Shown here: piece after piece, positions 18,593 through 28,700 of the stretch
Layout: each line of letters starts with the position of its first letter
Position numbering within the stretch: the first letter of the stretch is position 1
Assembly (NCBI RefSeq): GCF_900108945.1
Contig: NZ_FNYE01000002.1
Coordinates: 186,001-250,000, forward strand
Direction of reading: 5' to 3'
Origin: Paraburkholderia diazotrophica
GTDB lineage: Bacteria > Pseudomonadota > Gammaproteobacteria > Burkholderiales > Burkholderiaceae
Length of the DNA stretch: 64,000 nt
Notes under the pieces: model-generated
What the model was told of the DNA's origin: nothing
What the model saw: the letters and a program-made list of their open reading frames with translations, nothing else
Database searches by the model: none
Made by a program: the position numbers and the translations under genes

Positions 18593-20431
18593 TCAGTCGA
18601 CGGCGGCCGCCGTCCGTCCTCGCAGCAGCGCCTCGCTTTCCTCGAATCCGATCAGCACGAGGCCGGACGCCTCGCTCTTCGCGCGGCGTTTGGCGAGCGC
18701 CGCGACCGAGGCGATGTCCTCGCTGCTATGTAGCTGTTTGCCTGTCTGCGGCTCGACGTGCACGCAGCCGATCGCCATTGTCACGAAGCCGAAGAACGTT
18801 GGATTGCCGCGGCGGTCCTCGCCGTGGATGCCGCCCGCCAGCCGGTCCGCGGGTGCGTAGAAGCGCTGCGCGCCTTCGTTGAAGACGTGGATCGCGCGTT
18901 GCGCGCGCTCGCGCCAGTCTTCGCTCTGGAACAGGATCAGGAAGTCGTCGCCGCCGACATGCCCGAGAAAGTCGCGCGTCGGATCGCAGACCTCCGCCAG
19001 CACGTGCGCCGCGAACTTCAGCACTTCGTCGCCTTGCCAGTAGCCGTACTGGTCGTTGAAAGGCTTGAAGTGATTCAGGTCCACGTAGCACGCGTAAAAG
19101 CCCGAGTCGTTGCCGAGCAGGCGCCCGATGTGCGAGCTGATGGGAATGTTGCCCGGCAAGAAGGTGAGCGGATTCGCGTAGCGGGCCGCCTCGATGCGCA
19201 CTTCCGTCACCGCGCGCACGAGGCTCTCGCCCGTGCCGAGGCCGACGTACCGGCCCTGGTCGGTGATCACGAAGCCATCAGCGAGGTAGCGCTGGTCGTC
19301 GCTGGCCAGCAGCTTCGCCATGTCCTCGACTGTCATCGACTTTTCGATCACGACGGGCGACGCGTTCGCGAACAGCATGCACGGCCGCTTGCCGAAGAGC
19401 TCGCGGTGATAGGGCAGCGCGTAGCGGTCCATGAACGCGCGGCGGTTGATCAGCGCGACAGGCTCGTTCTGCTCGACGACGGCGACGGCATGCAGGTTCG
19501 GCATCCGGTTGAAGAGATCGAGGACGTCGTTGTTCGTCGCGTGCCGTGGCAGCGCCGGCGCGTGCATGATCATTTTCGCGGACGCCATGCCACCCGAAGG
19601 CGATGCGCTGACCGCACGCGTCGCTTCGGGGAACACGGCGATGTGGCCGGCGCGCAGTGCTTCGCGGGCGTCGTCGGCGACGGCGCGCGGCGGGCGCGCA
19701 TGCGGCTTGCCGAAGAAATAGCCCTGTCCGCAGCCGATGCCCATGTCCCGCACGACGATCAGATCCGCTTCCTTTTCGATGCCCTCGGCCACGAGCCTCG
19801 CGCCGCTCGCCGCGGCGAAATGCTGCATCGCCTTGACGGCTTCGAACTTGAGCGGATCGCACGCGATGTCGTGGATGAAGAAGCGGTCGATCTTCACGAC
19901 GTCCGGCTGCAGGCGCACCCACAGATTCATGCTCGCGTTCGCCGTGCCGTAATCGTCCAGCGCGAACTGCGCGCCCGCCATGCGCAAGATGGAGATCGCG
20001 GGCAGAAAGCTGGTGACGTCGGGGATCGCGCTCTGCTCGGTCAGCTCGATCACGATGCGCTCGGCGTCGACGCCCATGTTTCGCAACATCACGAACGTGC
20101 CGTCGCGGTCGTCGGCCAACTGGCGGATCGCGCCCGCGCTGAAGTTCAGAAACAGCTTGCCTTCGTACGCGAGCTGCGCGAACGCCTCGATGCAGGTGCG
20201 CGCGGCCGCGCGTTCCAGCGCGATCACGCTGCCTTCGGCTTCAGCTCGAGCGAACAGCGCGTACGGCGTTTCGAGCGGCGTGCCGGCCGGTCCGCGAATC
20301 AGGCCCTCATAGCCGAGAATGGCGCCGTCGTCGAAATCGACGATGGGCTGGAAGACGGCAGACAGGTCGCGCCGTGCGATCAGGTCTTCGATGCGCGGCG
20401 CTACGGTTGGGGAAGACGAGCGTTGGGACAT
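18593..20431 (-). CDS. EAL - CBS pair - GGDEF c-di-GMP signalling protein
   Basis: 612 residues, no membrane segment. The EAL domain (about 15-250) keeps Glu42 (YEGLIR), Asn96, Glu129, Asp159-Asp160 (LDDYGT), Lys180, Glu216 (AEGIEKE) and Gln236, so phosphodiesterase activity is plausible. A CBS pair, a nucleotide sensor, follows (about 295-415). The GGDEF domain (about 418-585) has GGDDF at 493-497, an accepted active variant. The protein could therefore make or break c-di-GMP, switched by a nucleotide bound at the CBS pair (inference). ATG 20431 is used; an in-frame ATG at 20449 adds six residues and neither has a strong ribosome site. Transcribed alone. Confidence 0.9.
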   Translation of the reverse strand: MSQRSSSPTVAPRIEDLIARRDLSAVFQPIVDFDDGAILGYEGLIRGPAGTPLETPYALFARAEAEGSVIALERAAARTCIEAFAQLAYEGKLFLNFSAGAIRQLADDRDGTFVMLRNMGVDAERIVIELTEQSAIPDVTSFLPAISILRMAGAQFALDDYGTANASMNLWVRLQPDVVKIDRFFIHDIACDPLKFEAVKAMQHFAAASGARLVAEGIEKEADLIVVRDMGIGCGQGYFFGKPHARPPRAVADDAREALRAGHIAVFPEATRAVSASPSGGMASAKMIMHAPALPRHATNNDVLDLFNRMPNLHAVAVVEQNEPVALINRRAFMDRYALPYHRELFGKRPCMLFANASPVVIEKSMTVEDMAKLLASDDQRYLADGFVITDQGRYVGLGTGESLVRAVTEVRIEAARYANPLTFLPGNIPISSHIGRLLGNDSGFYACYVDLNHFKPFNDQYGYWQGDEVLKFAAHVLAEVCDPTRDFLGHVGGDDFLILFQSEDWRERAQRAIHVFNEGAQRFYAPADRLAGGIHGEDRRGNPTFFGFVTMAIGCVHVEPQTGKQLHSSEDIASVAALAKRRAKSEASGLVLIGFEESEALLRGRTAAAVD

Positions 20432-20651
20432 GACAAACGACCGGAGCATTCGACCGTCGGCATATCGGCATTATTCATACGGAATTAAGTGAATTTTTAG
20501 TGACAGTCGACGCCGCGTGCAATGCGCGACGGAAACGCTTTCACGGCTGAAAAAAAGGTGCGCAAAGGTCGTGATCCTGTGCTTTTGTCCTATGACATTC
20601 GGTTGACGCGACAACATGCGGGCGGCGCGCTGAAATAGCGAAACGCCAACG

Positions 20652-20674
20652 AAAAAGCCGCCCGGAGGCGGCCT
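20652..20674 (-). terminator. Rho-independent terminator after the BASS transporter
   Basis: Inverted repeat GCCGCC / GGCGGC (20657-20662 and 20667-20672) with loop CGGA; read on the minus strand it is followed by a run of five T. It lies 60 nt beyond the stop of the minus-strand transporter gene. Confidence 0.75.
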
Positions 20675-20735
20675 TCACGACATGCACTCAGGGAGAGCGC
20701 TTATGAATCACATCCTGTACGGATCGAACGCGGGC

Positions 20736-21758
20736 CTAGCGGCGCGCAACAGCGGCTGTCGCGCCTTTTTTTGCAGCGCGCTTTTCGGCGCTGGTGTCGC
20801 GCGCCCCCCAGCGTTGCGCGAGCGCGGCGCAGACCATCAGCTGGATCTGATGGAACAGCATCAGCGGCAAAACGACGGCGCCGACCGCGTGCGTCGCGAA
20901 AATGACCTTGGCCATTGGCACGCCGGACGCGAGACTTTTCTTCGAGCCGCAGAAGATGATCGTGATCTGGTCGGCGCGACTGAAGCCCAGACGCTTGCTG
21001 ACCATCATCGTCACGAGGAGTGCGAGCGCCAGCAGCACTGCGCACACGACCAGCAGCCCGCCCAGCGCGGCGAGCGGAATCTGACGCCACAGCCCTTCGT
21101 TGACGGCCTCGCTGAACGCGGCATACACGACCAGCAGAATCGAGCCCTGGTCGACGAATTTCAGCACGGCGCGGTTGCGCTCGATCCATCCGCCGATCAT
21201 CGGCCGCAGCAACTGCCCGGCGACGAACGGCACGAGCAGCTGCAGCACGATATTCCATACCGTATGCCAAGGCGAACCACCGCTCGCCGCCTGGTTCGTC
21301 ACGATCATGCTGACGAGGGCAGGTGTGATGAAGATGCCGAGCAGGCTGGAGGCCGACGCGCTGCATACGGCCGCGGGCACGTTGCCCTTCGCAATCGACG
21401 TGAACGCGATCGAAGACTGAACCGTCGACGGCAGCGTGCAGAGGAAGAGGATGCCGGCGTAGAGCGCAGGCGTGACGAGCGGCGAAAGAAGCGGTTTGAG
21501 TACGAGCCCGAGTACCGGAAACAGCGCGAACGTGCTTAGTAGCACGACGATGTGCAGCCGCCAGTGCGTCGCGCCGGCGACGATCGCCTCGCGCGACAGC
21601 TTCGCGCCGTGCAGGAAGAACAGCAGCCCGACAGCGATGTCCGTGACCCAGTTGAACGCCTTCGCCGCTTCGCCATGAACGGGCAACAGGCTGGCGAGAA
21701 TCACGGTGCCCATCAGGCAGAGCGTGAAATTGTCGGGAAGGAGTTTCGGACGGGCCAT
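20736..21758 (-). CDS. Bile acid:sodium symporter-like (SBF/BASS, YfeH type) membrane transporter
   Basis: 340 residues with about 9-10 hydrophobic helices. It matches the SBF-like branch of the BASS superfamily: TDIAVGLLFFLHGAKLSREAI, LCTLPSTVQSSIAFTSIAKGN (the crossover region), LVPFVAGQLLRP and the late FCGSKKSLASGVPMAKVIF motif. Members are Na+- or H+-coupled carriers of organic anions; the substrate is unknown here. ATG 21758 gives the standard N terminus MARPKLLPDNF. A hairpin terminator follows. No neighbouring metabolic gene suggests a substrate. Confidence 0.88.
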   Translation of the reverse strand: MARPKLLPDNFTLCLMGTVILASLLPVHGEAAKAFNWVTDIAVGLLFFLHGAKLSREAIVAGATHWRLHIVVLLSTFALFPVLGLVLKPLLSPLVTPALYAGILFLCTLPSTVQSSIAFTSIAKGNVPAAVCSASASSLLGIFITPALVSMIVTNQAASGGSPWHTVWNIVLQLLVPFVAGQLLRPMIGGWIERNRAVLKFVDQGSILLVVYAAFSEAVNEGLWRQIPLAALGGLLVVCAVLLALALLVTMMVSKRLGFSRADQITIIFCGSKKSLASGVPMAKVIFATHAVGAVVLPLMLFHQIQLMVCAALAQRWGARDTSAEKRAAKKGATAAVARR

Positions 21759-22297
21759 CTTTCAAATCTCGATGCTGACCAGGCGGTTGCCTTGCCGTGG
21801 CCGGCCGGCGAACGCCAAAGAACTATTGTCAACGCAAAGCGATTAAAAAAGCAAATTCATTTGCCGAATTGATTAATTACCGAAACGCATTAAATGCGCG
21901 TCTTGTGAGAATGATTGCGCGCGCATTCGTGGGATGCGCGGAGGAAGCCGATTTCCGTCTCGGCAAGATTGCCCGCATGCCCCGTTTTTTGGATGCATTG
22001 GCGCGCGTCTGTTCAGACGAATTCAGGTGTTCGAACAACCTGTTTTCAGCGCCTTTTCGGAGGGTTCCGCAAGCGATTTGTGGTGAAAAAGCGTCGCAGT
22101 AACAATGCGTTACAAGAGTGCCGCAGACCTAACATTTTTTGGCTCGACACCCCTTGGGGGCGCCAATAAATTACTGTTCGAAGGCCGTTGGGACATCGCG
22201 CGTGGCAGGTTTTGCCGCGCCGTCGCGCCAGTCCCGGAACAAGCCCAGCCGCAGCTCGAACGGCGGGCTTTCAGGTGGATCGTCGGGCAGGTGAAAC
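21759..22297. other. Divergent intergenic region with an AT-rich block
   Basis: 539 bases between the divergent transporter and a secreted-protein gene. Residues 21835-21905 are strikingly AT-rich for this genome and contain the palindrome GCAAATTCATTTGC (21851-21864), a candidate operator. No protein gene was convincing. Confidence 0.5.
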
Positions 22298-22888
22298 ATG
22301 GTGCATGTAGGGCTGTCGAGGATCAAATGGTGGGGGACGAGCGCGCTGGTCGTTGCGCTGACTTCGCTCGCTTATGCTAAGCCGCCGTTCGCGTCGCACG
22401 AAGGGCATGGCTTCTTCGGCGGCGGGGCGGTTCATCGTGTCTCATCGTTTGGCGGTGCCATCCATGGAAACCAGGTGCCGCGCGCAAACGTTTCGCCTGA
22501 CATGACTCACGGCAGCCGGTATGCAAGAAACGACGCGCAGCGCGTGCGCGTCGACGCAAACAGCCGAACGGACGCGAGCGACGCGTATGCCGGCCACATT
22601 GGCGGCAGCGCGAGCCGTGACACCATGCAACGCATGACGCTTCCGTACGACGTCTACCGCAACCGTCCGTCGGCGCAATACGTCGGCACGCAATACGCCG
22701 GCGCGATCACGCCCATCAGCACCGATTCCCGTCCCGCGCCGAGGCCACCGGCCAATGCGCAATCGGCGCACGTCGGCTCCATCCGCGACGACGTTGCGCG
22801 GTACAACGAAGAACGCGGCGTCACTCGCCAGATTCCCCGTCCTCCCGCCGACTCGCGTATTCCGGCGCCGTCGCCGTATCGCAACTGA
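22298..22888 (+). CDS. Secreted hypothetical protein
   Basis: 196 residues. The N terminus (MVHVGLSRIKWWGTSALVVALTSLAYA) is a good Sec signal peptide with probable cleavage after AYA (about residue 27). The mature part is low in hydrophobics, rich in Gly, Ser, Arg, His and Pro (HEGHGFFGGGAVHR.., ending PRPPADSRIPAPSPYRN), and looks largely disordered and basic. It is probably periplasmic or exported. No family recognised. Transcribed alone, divergent from the BASS transporter. Confidence 0.65.
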   Translation: MVHVGLSRIKWWGTSALVVALTSLAYAKPPFASHEGHGFFGGGAVHRVSSFGGAIHGNQVPRANVSPDMTHGSRYARNDAQRVRVDANSRTDASDAYAGHIGGSASRDTMQRMTLPYDVYRNRPSAQYVGTQYAGAITPISTDSRPAPRPPANAQSAHVGSIRDDVARYNEERGVTRQIPRPPADSRIPAPSPYRN

Positions 22889-23138
22889 GCTTTTCTCCCG
22901 CCAGTCCTGTCACGCCTTTCGGCCTTGCTCATAAGGCTGGATCGAATCCCTCATTCTCGCGCGCAGCCGTCCCAAGCCTCCCTTCTCCAGAGCGATTCAT
23001 CCCCAGCTGATGTGACGTAAGTACGCCACACATTTTTGAAAACGCTCGTCAGCGTTCACAGTTTCGTCATCAAATCTCGTCTTCGTTGCGGCAGCGCGTC
23101 ATCCGGCGCTTGAATGCGCTTCGCATCGGTTCCGGTGC

Positions 23139-23323
23139 TATAGAATGCGCGCGCCTTAAGGCGGGCGCGCAGATTTGCGGCACTGCGGAAACAAGGTGCA
23201 TCGGCAACGAGTATCAAGCCGAAAGTCGACCAAACTATTCAGTCCGATATACCGGCAATAAGTACAGCTATTTTTGTCCGCAAAAATGGTCCGCAAAGAT
23301 TTGTCGAGCCCAGATTGGCTCGA
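23139..23323 (+). promoter_or_regulatory. Probable porin promoter and structured 5' leader
   Basis: TATAGAAT (23139-23146) is a good sigma70 -10 box, immediately followed by a GC-rich near-palindrome (23146-23171, centre CTTAAG). Further on come ATTTTTG / CAAAAAT (23270-23276, 23281-23287), a repeated GTCCGCAAA (23276 and 23289), and TCGAGCC / GGCTCGA (23304-23310, 23317-23323). If transcription starts just after the -10 box, the porin messenger has a leader of about 250 nt with three hairpins. The -35 element is not clear. The rest of the 516-base gap after 22888 shows nothing. Confidence 0.45.
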
Positions 23324-23404
23324 CGATTCAGACGGATAACAGACACCGGACCGGCGAGCGCCCCGCCGCACAGCCGCACCCTTTTGACAAAGACAGGAGA
23401 ACCC

Positions 23405-24484
23405 ATGAAAACATCCGTCAGCCGTGCGCTGAGAACAACCTTGAAGGCGGGCGCCGTCGGCGCATTGCTGGCCGTCGCGTCGGCTTCGTCGTTCGCGCAG
23501 TCGAGCGTGCAGCTTTATGGCCAGGTCGACGAATGGGTCGGCGCAACGAAGTTCCCGGGCAGCCAGACGGCGTGGAACGTGTCGGGCGGCGGTATGTCGA
23601 CGTCGTACTGGGGCCTCAAGGGTTCGGAAGATCTGGGCAACGGCTACAAGGCGATCTTTACGCTGGAGGACTTCTTCCGCGCGCAGAACGGCAAGTTCGG
23701 CCGCTTCGACGGCGACACCTTCTTCGGCCGTAACGCGTATGTCGGCGTCGAGTCGCCGTTCGGCACGGTGACGGCGGGCCGTCTGACGACGCATCTGTTC
23801 GTGTCGACGATTCTGTTCAACCCGTTCATCGACTCGTACGTCTTCTCGCCGATGGTCTATCACGTGTTCCTCGGCCTGGGCACGTTCCCGACCTACACGA
23901 CGGACATGGGCGTGGTCGGCGATTCCGGCTGGAACAACGCGGTCCAGTACTCGACGCCGGATTTCAACGGCCTGTCGGGCAGCGCGATGTACGCGTTCGG
24001 CAATACGGCTGGCCAGAACAGCTCGAAGAAGTACAGCGCGCAGTTCCTGTACTTCCACGGTCCGTTCGCGGCGACGGGCGTCTATCAGTACGTCAACTTC
24101 AACAGCACGCCGGCCGACCTCGGCTCGCTGGTTGCGGGCCTGAAGAGCCAGTCGGTTGCGCAGCTCGGCCTGTCGTACGACCTGAAGTTCGTGAAGTTCT
24201 ACGGCCAGTACATGTACACGAAGAACGACCAGGACGTCGGCAGCTGGCACGTGAACACGGCGCAAGGCGGCGTGTCGGTGCCGCTCGGCACGGGTACCGT
24301 GATGGCGTCGTACGCATACTCGCGCGACGCGGGCGGCCTCGACCAGATGCACCAGTCGGCGGCGCTCGGCTACGACTACCCGCTGTCCAAGCGCACCGAC
24401 GTGTACGCGGCGTACCTCTACGACAAATACACGAGCCAGTCGTCGGGCTACACGGCCGGCGTCGGCATCCGCGCGAAGTTCTGA
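23405..24484 (+). CDS. Gram-negative porin (Burkholderia OpcP/OmpC-like)
   Basis: 359 residues. Signal peptide MKTSVSRALRTTLKAGAVGALLAVASASSFAQ with cleavage after SFA, mature start QSSVQLYGQVDEW, and a C-terminal phenylalanine (GIRAKF) required for outer-membrane assembly. The alternating beta-strand pattern, WGLKGSEDLGNGYKAIFTLE and the AYVGVESPFGTVTAGRL motif are typical of 16-strand trimeric porins of the order. It forms diffusion pores for small hydrophilic solutes. Start ATG 23405 follows acaggagaa. It has a long leader with hairpins and a terminator follows the stop. Confidence 0.93.
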   Translation: MKTSVSRALRTTLKAGAVGALLAVASASSFAQSSVQLYGQVDEWVGATKFPGSQTAWNVSGGGMSTSYWGLKGSEDLGNGYKAIFTLEDFFRAQNGKFGRFDGDTFFGRNAYVGVESPFGTVTAGRLTTHLFVSTILFNPFIDSYVFSPMVYHVFLGLGTFPTYTTDMGVVGDSGWNNAVQYSTPDFNGLSGSAMYAFGNTAGQNSSKKYSAQFLYFHGPFAATGVYQYVNFNSTPADLGSLVAGLKSQSVAQLGLSYDLKFVKFYGQYMYTKNDQDVGSWHVNTAQGGVSVPLGTGTVMASYAYSRDAGGLDQMHQSAALGYDYPLSKRTDVYAAYLYDKYTSQSSGYTAGVGIRAKF

Positions 24485-24558
24485 TCGGCGCAGATGGCGC
24501 CGATCTGCGCATTGCTCGACGACATCGACGGCGACGCCTTCAAGGAGTCTGTCCACAA

Positions 24559-24593
24559 CGCCCTGTCTTCCTCACGGAAGGCGGGGCTTTTTT
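24559..24593 (+). terminator. Terminator after the porin gene
   Basis: Imperfect stem CCCTGTCTTCC / GGAAGGCGGGG (about 24561-24571 and 24577-24586) followed by a run of six T (24588-24593), about 75 nt after the porin stop. Confidence 0.75.
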
Positions 24594-24685
24594 CTGAGCC
24601 GAGACCGCACAGCCGCACATTGTCGACGGCTCCTTGATAAAGTCCCGGGAATCAGCCCGATTCATTCCTGTCCCGAGCGACCGCC

Positions 24686-25624
24686 ATGGATACCCTCGTC
24701 AGCATGAAAGTGTTTCGCCACGTCGTCGAGGTCGGCAGCTTTGTCGGCGCGGCGGAGAAAATGGACATGTCCGCAGCGATGGCGAGCAAACACGTGATGC
24801 ATCTCGAACAGCAGCTCGGCGCGCGCCTCTTGAACCGGACCACGCGCCGCGTCGCGCCGACGGAAGCCGGGCGCGAGTACTACGAGCGGCTGAGTCAGGT
24901 GCTGAGCGAACTGGACGAAGCCGAGCAGGCGGTGGGCGCGGCGAGCGTCGTGCCGCAAGGGCGGCTGCGCGTGTCATCGCTGTCGGCGTTCGGCCTGCGT
25001 CACGTGATGAGCGCCGTCGCCGACTACGCGACGCAGCATCCGCAAGTCACCGTCGATATCACGCTGTCGGATCGCGTGGTGGAACTGATCGACGAAGGCT
25101 TCGACGTCGCGATCCGCGCGTCGCCCACGGGGCTCAAGTCGTCGTCGCTGATCGCGCGGCAGGTGGCGACCGCGCACCTCGTGCTGTGCGCATCGCCGGA
25201 ATACATCGAGCGGCATGGCGCGCCGAAGCGCGTCGCCGATCTCGCCGCGCACAACTTCATCCAGTACGCGGGCGTGTCCGCACTGGAACTGGTGGCGGGC
25301 GCGAACACGGGCAATGCGCGCGTGAAGGTGTCGGGTAATCTGATCGTCAATCATCTGGAAGCGCAGCGTGTCGTCGTGTTGCAGGGCGCGGCGCTCGCGC
25401 TGCTCGGCACGGAAGTGATCGGCGACGATCTGGCCGAGGGCCGTCTCGTGCCGCTGCTCGTCGATGAACTGCCGCCGCGAGAGCTGCCGATTCACGTCGT
25501 GTACGCGAGCCGCCGGCATTTGTCGGCGAAGGTGCGTTCGTTTGTCGATTTCATCGCCGAGCGCTTTGCCAGCGAGACGCTCTGGCCGACGCTCGATGAG
25601 ATTCGCGCGCTGGCGGTGCAGTGA
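24686..25624 (+). CDS. LysR-family transcriptional regulator
   Basis: 312 residues. N-terminal winged HTH (about 1-60: MKVFRHVVEVGSFVGAAEKMDMSAAMASKHVMHLEQQLGARLLNRTTRR), then an effector-binding domain of the CrgA/DmlR-like subgroup (about 90-300; FDVAIRASPTGLKSSSLIARQ, CASPEYIERHGAP). It probably controls a target elsewhere; there is no divergent gene next to it. The gene is in the same direction as the porin but behind the porin terminator. Effector unknown. Confidence 0.92.
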   Translation: MDTLVSMKVFRHVVEVGSFVGAAEKMDMSAAMASKHVMHLEQQLGARLLNRTTRRVAPTEAGREYYERLSQVLSELDEAEQAVGAASVVPQGRLRVSSLSAFGLRHVMSAVADYATQHPQVTVDITLSDRVVELIDEGFDVAIRASPTGLKSSSLIARQVATAHLVLCASPEYIERHGAPKRVADLAAHNFIQYAGVSALELVAGANTGNARVKVSGNLIVNHLEAQRVVVLQGAALALLGTEVIGDDLAEGRLVPLLVDELPPRELPIHVVYASRRHLSAKVRSFVDFIAERFASETLWPTLDEIRALAVQ

Positions 25625-25697
25625 GTTCTGGAATCCGGGCACAGCGGCGACGCATCAGCCTCTGCTGAACGCCACTCGGGCGATCGGGTCGTATCGT

Positions 25698-25703
25698 TAT
25701 ACT
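25698..25703 (+). promoter_or_regulatory. Possible -10 element upstream of icmF
   Basis: TATACT, 62 nt before the icmF start, in a short AT-richer patch. No convincing -35 box at the proper distance, so this is tentative. The gene has its own strong site (gggggagac) before ATG 25766. Confidence 0.35.
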
Positions 25704-25765
25704 GGTTGCAGGCAGTACCCGCGAAGTAGGGACGAACGAACCTGACGATTCGATCCGGGGGAGAC

Positions 25766-28700
25766 ATGACCGATCTTTCCACGCCGCAGCGCATCGGCGA
25801 CGACGCGCCTTCGGAGCAGGCTTCACAATCCTCCGCGCCAGGCGCGCCCGACGCGCAGTCGTCAAGACGTCTGCGCTTCGTCACGGCGGCCGCGCTGTTC
25901 GACGGCCACGACGCGTCGATCAACATCATGCGGCGCATCCTCCTGGCGAGCGGCGTCGAAGTGATCCATCTCGGCCACAACCGCTCAGTCGAAGAAGTCG
26001 CGACGGCCGCCTTGCAGGAAGACGCGGACGGCGTCGCGGTGTCGAGCTACCAGGGCGGTCACGTCGAATACTTCCGCTACCTGGTTGATTTGCTGCGCGA
26101 GCGGGGCGGCGAGCGGATCAAGGTGTTCGGCGGCGGCGGCGGCGTGATCGTCCCCGATGAAATCGCGGAACTGGAGCGCTATGGCGTCGAGCGCATCTAC
26201 TCGCCGCACGACGGGCAGCGACTCGGGCTGCAAGGCATGATCGACGACATGATCGCGCGCTGCCGCAGTGCCGCGCGATCCGATGCATCGCCGGCGCAAC
26301 TGACCCGCGACCTTGCGGGCGCGCTTCATCGCGACGCAAGTCACGTCGCCGCATTCCGCAAGCTCGCGCAACTGATCACGGCGCTCGAAACGGGCGATCT
26401 CGACGACTCGATTCGCGCGCAGCTCAACCAGCAAGCCGAACAGGCGAATGTCCCGGTGCTCGGCATCACGGGGACGGGCGGCGCGGGCAAGTCGTCGCTG
26501 ACGGACGAACTGATCCGGCGCTTTCGCCTCGACTATGGCGACTCGCTGACCATCGCCGTGATCGCGATCGATCCGTCGCGCCGCAAGTCCGGCGGCGCAC
26601 TGCTGGGCGACCGGATTCGCATGAATGCGACGGGCGACTGGGGAAGCGGGGCGCGCGTCTTCATGCGGTCGCTGGCGACGCGCGAGGCGTCGAGCGAGAT
26701 TTCCGATGCGCTGCCCGACGCGATTGCCGCGTGCAAGCTGGCGGGCTTCGATCTGATCGTGGTCGAGACATCGGGTATCGGTCAGGGCGATGCCGCAATC
26801 GTGCCGCACGCCGACAAGTCGCTGTACGTGATGACGCCCGAGTTCGGCGCGGCGAGCCAGCTTGAAAAGATCGATATGCTCGATTTCGCGGATTTCGTCG
26901 CGATCAACAAGTTCGACCGCAAGGGCGCCGCCGATGCGCTGCGCGACGTCGCAAAGCAGGTGCAGCGTAACCATCAAAAGTTTGCGTCAAAGGTAGACGA
27001 GATGCCTGTGTTCGGTACGATAGCGTCGCGCTTCAACGACGATGGCATGACGGCTGTGTACCAACATATCGCAAGAGCGCTGCGCGAACACGGACTGCGC
27101 GAGAGCGACGGCCGGCTGCCCACGATGGAAGGCGTGCGTCACTCGACGGGCCGCAACGCGATCGTGCCGCCGGCGCGCGTGCGGTATCTGTCGGATGTCG
27201 CGCTGACGGTGCGCGGTTATCGCGAGCGCGTCGAAGCGCAGTCGCAGCTCGCGCGCGAGCGTTGGCATCTCGAAGAAGCGCGGCGCATGCTCGATGAAGC
27301 GGACGGCGGCGCGCAAAATGCCGACGCATTCGATGCGCTGATCGACGCGCGCACGTCGCAGATGGGCGAGCGCGAAAGGGCGCTGCTCGATTCGTGGCCG
27401 CGGATCGTGACCGCCTATTCCGGCGACGAACATATCGTGAAGATCCGCGACAAGGAAATCCACACGGCGCTCACCGTCGAAACCTTGTCGGGCTCGAAAG
27501 TTCGCAAGGTCGCGCTGCCAGGGTTCAAGGACCCCGGCGAAATCCTGCGCTGGCTGATGCTCGACAATCTGCCCGGCTATTTCCCGTTCACTGCCGGCGT
27601 GTTTCCTTTCCGCCGCGAAAACGAAGACCCGACGCGCATGTTCGCCGGCGAAGGCGATCCGTTCCGAACCAATCGGCGCTTCAAGCTGCTGTCAGAAGGG
27701 ATGCCCGCGAAACGTCTGTCGACGGCGTTCGACTCCGTTACGCTCTACGGCGAAGAGCCGGACGAGCGGCCCGACATCTACGGCAAGGTCGGCAATTCGG
27801 GCGTATCCGTCGCGACGCTCGACGACATGCAAGTGCTCTACGACGGCTTCGATCTGTGCGCGCCCGAAACGTCGGTATCGATGACGATCAACGGTCCCGC
27901 GCCGACGATACTCGCGATGTTCTTCAACGTCGCGATCGATCAGCAGATCGCGCTCGCGCATGCGAGGGCGCAACAGGAAGGGCGCGAGCCGTCGCAACAG
28001 GCACTCGACGATGCGCGCCGCTTTGCAATGGAGAACGTGCGCGGCACGGTTCAGGCCGACATCCTGAAGGAGGATCAAGGCCAGAACACCTGCATCTTCT
28101 CGACGGAATTCAGTCTGAAGGTGATGGGCGACATTCAGGCGTACTTCGTCGAGCACGGCGTGCGCAATTTCTATTCGGTGTCGATCTCCGGCTATCACAT
28201 CGCCGAAGCGGGCGCGAATCCGATCTCGCAGCTCGCGTACACGCTCGCGAACGGCTTCACGTATGTCGAGGCGTATCTCGCGCGCGGCATGGCCATCGAC
28301 GACTTTGCACCCAACCTGTCGTTCTTCTTCTCGAACGGGATGGACCCGGAATACACGGTGCTTGGCCGTGTCGCGCGGCGCATCTGGGCGGTTGCGATGC
28401 GCGACCGCTATGGCGCGAACGAGCGCAGCCAGAAGCTGAAGTATCACGTGCAGACGTCGGGGCGCAGCCTGCACGCGCAGGAAATCGACTTCAACGATAT
28501 CCGCACGACGTTGCAGGCGCTGATCGCGATCTACGACAACTGCAACTCGCTGCACACGAACGCGTTCGACGAAGCGATCACGACGCCGACGGAAGACTCC
28601 GTGCGCCGCGCCGTTGCGATCCAGCTGATCATCAATCGCGAATGGGGACTCGCGAAGAACCAGAATCCGAACCAGGGCAGCTTCATCATCGACGAACTGA

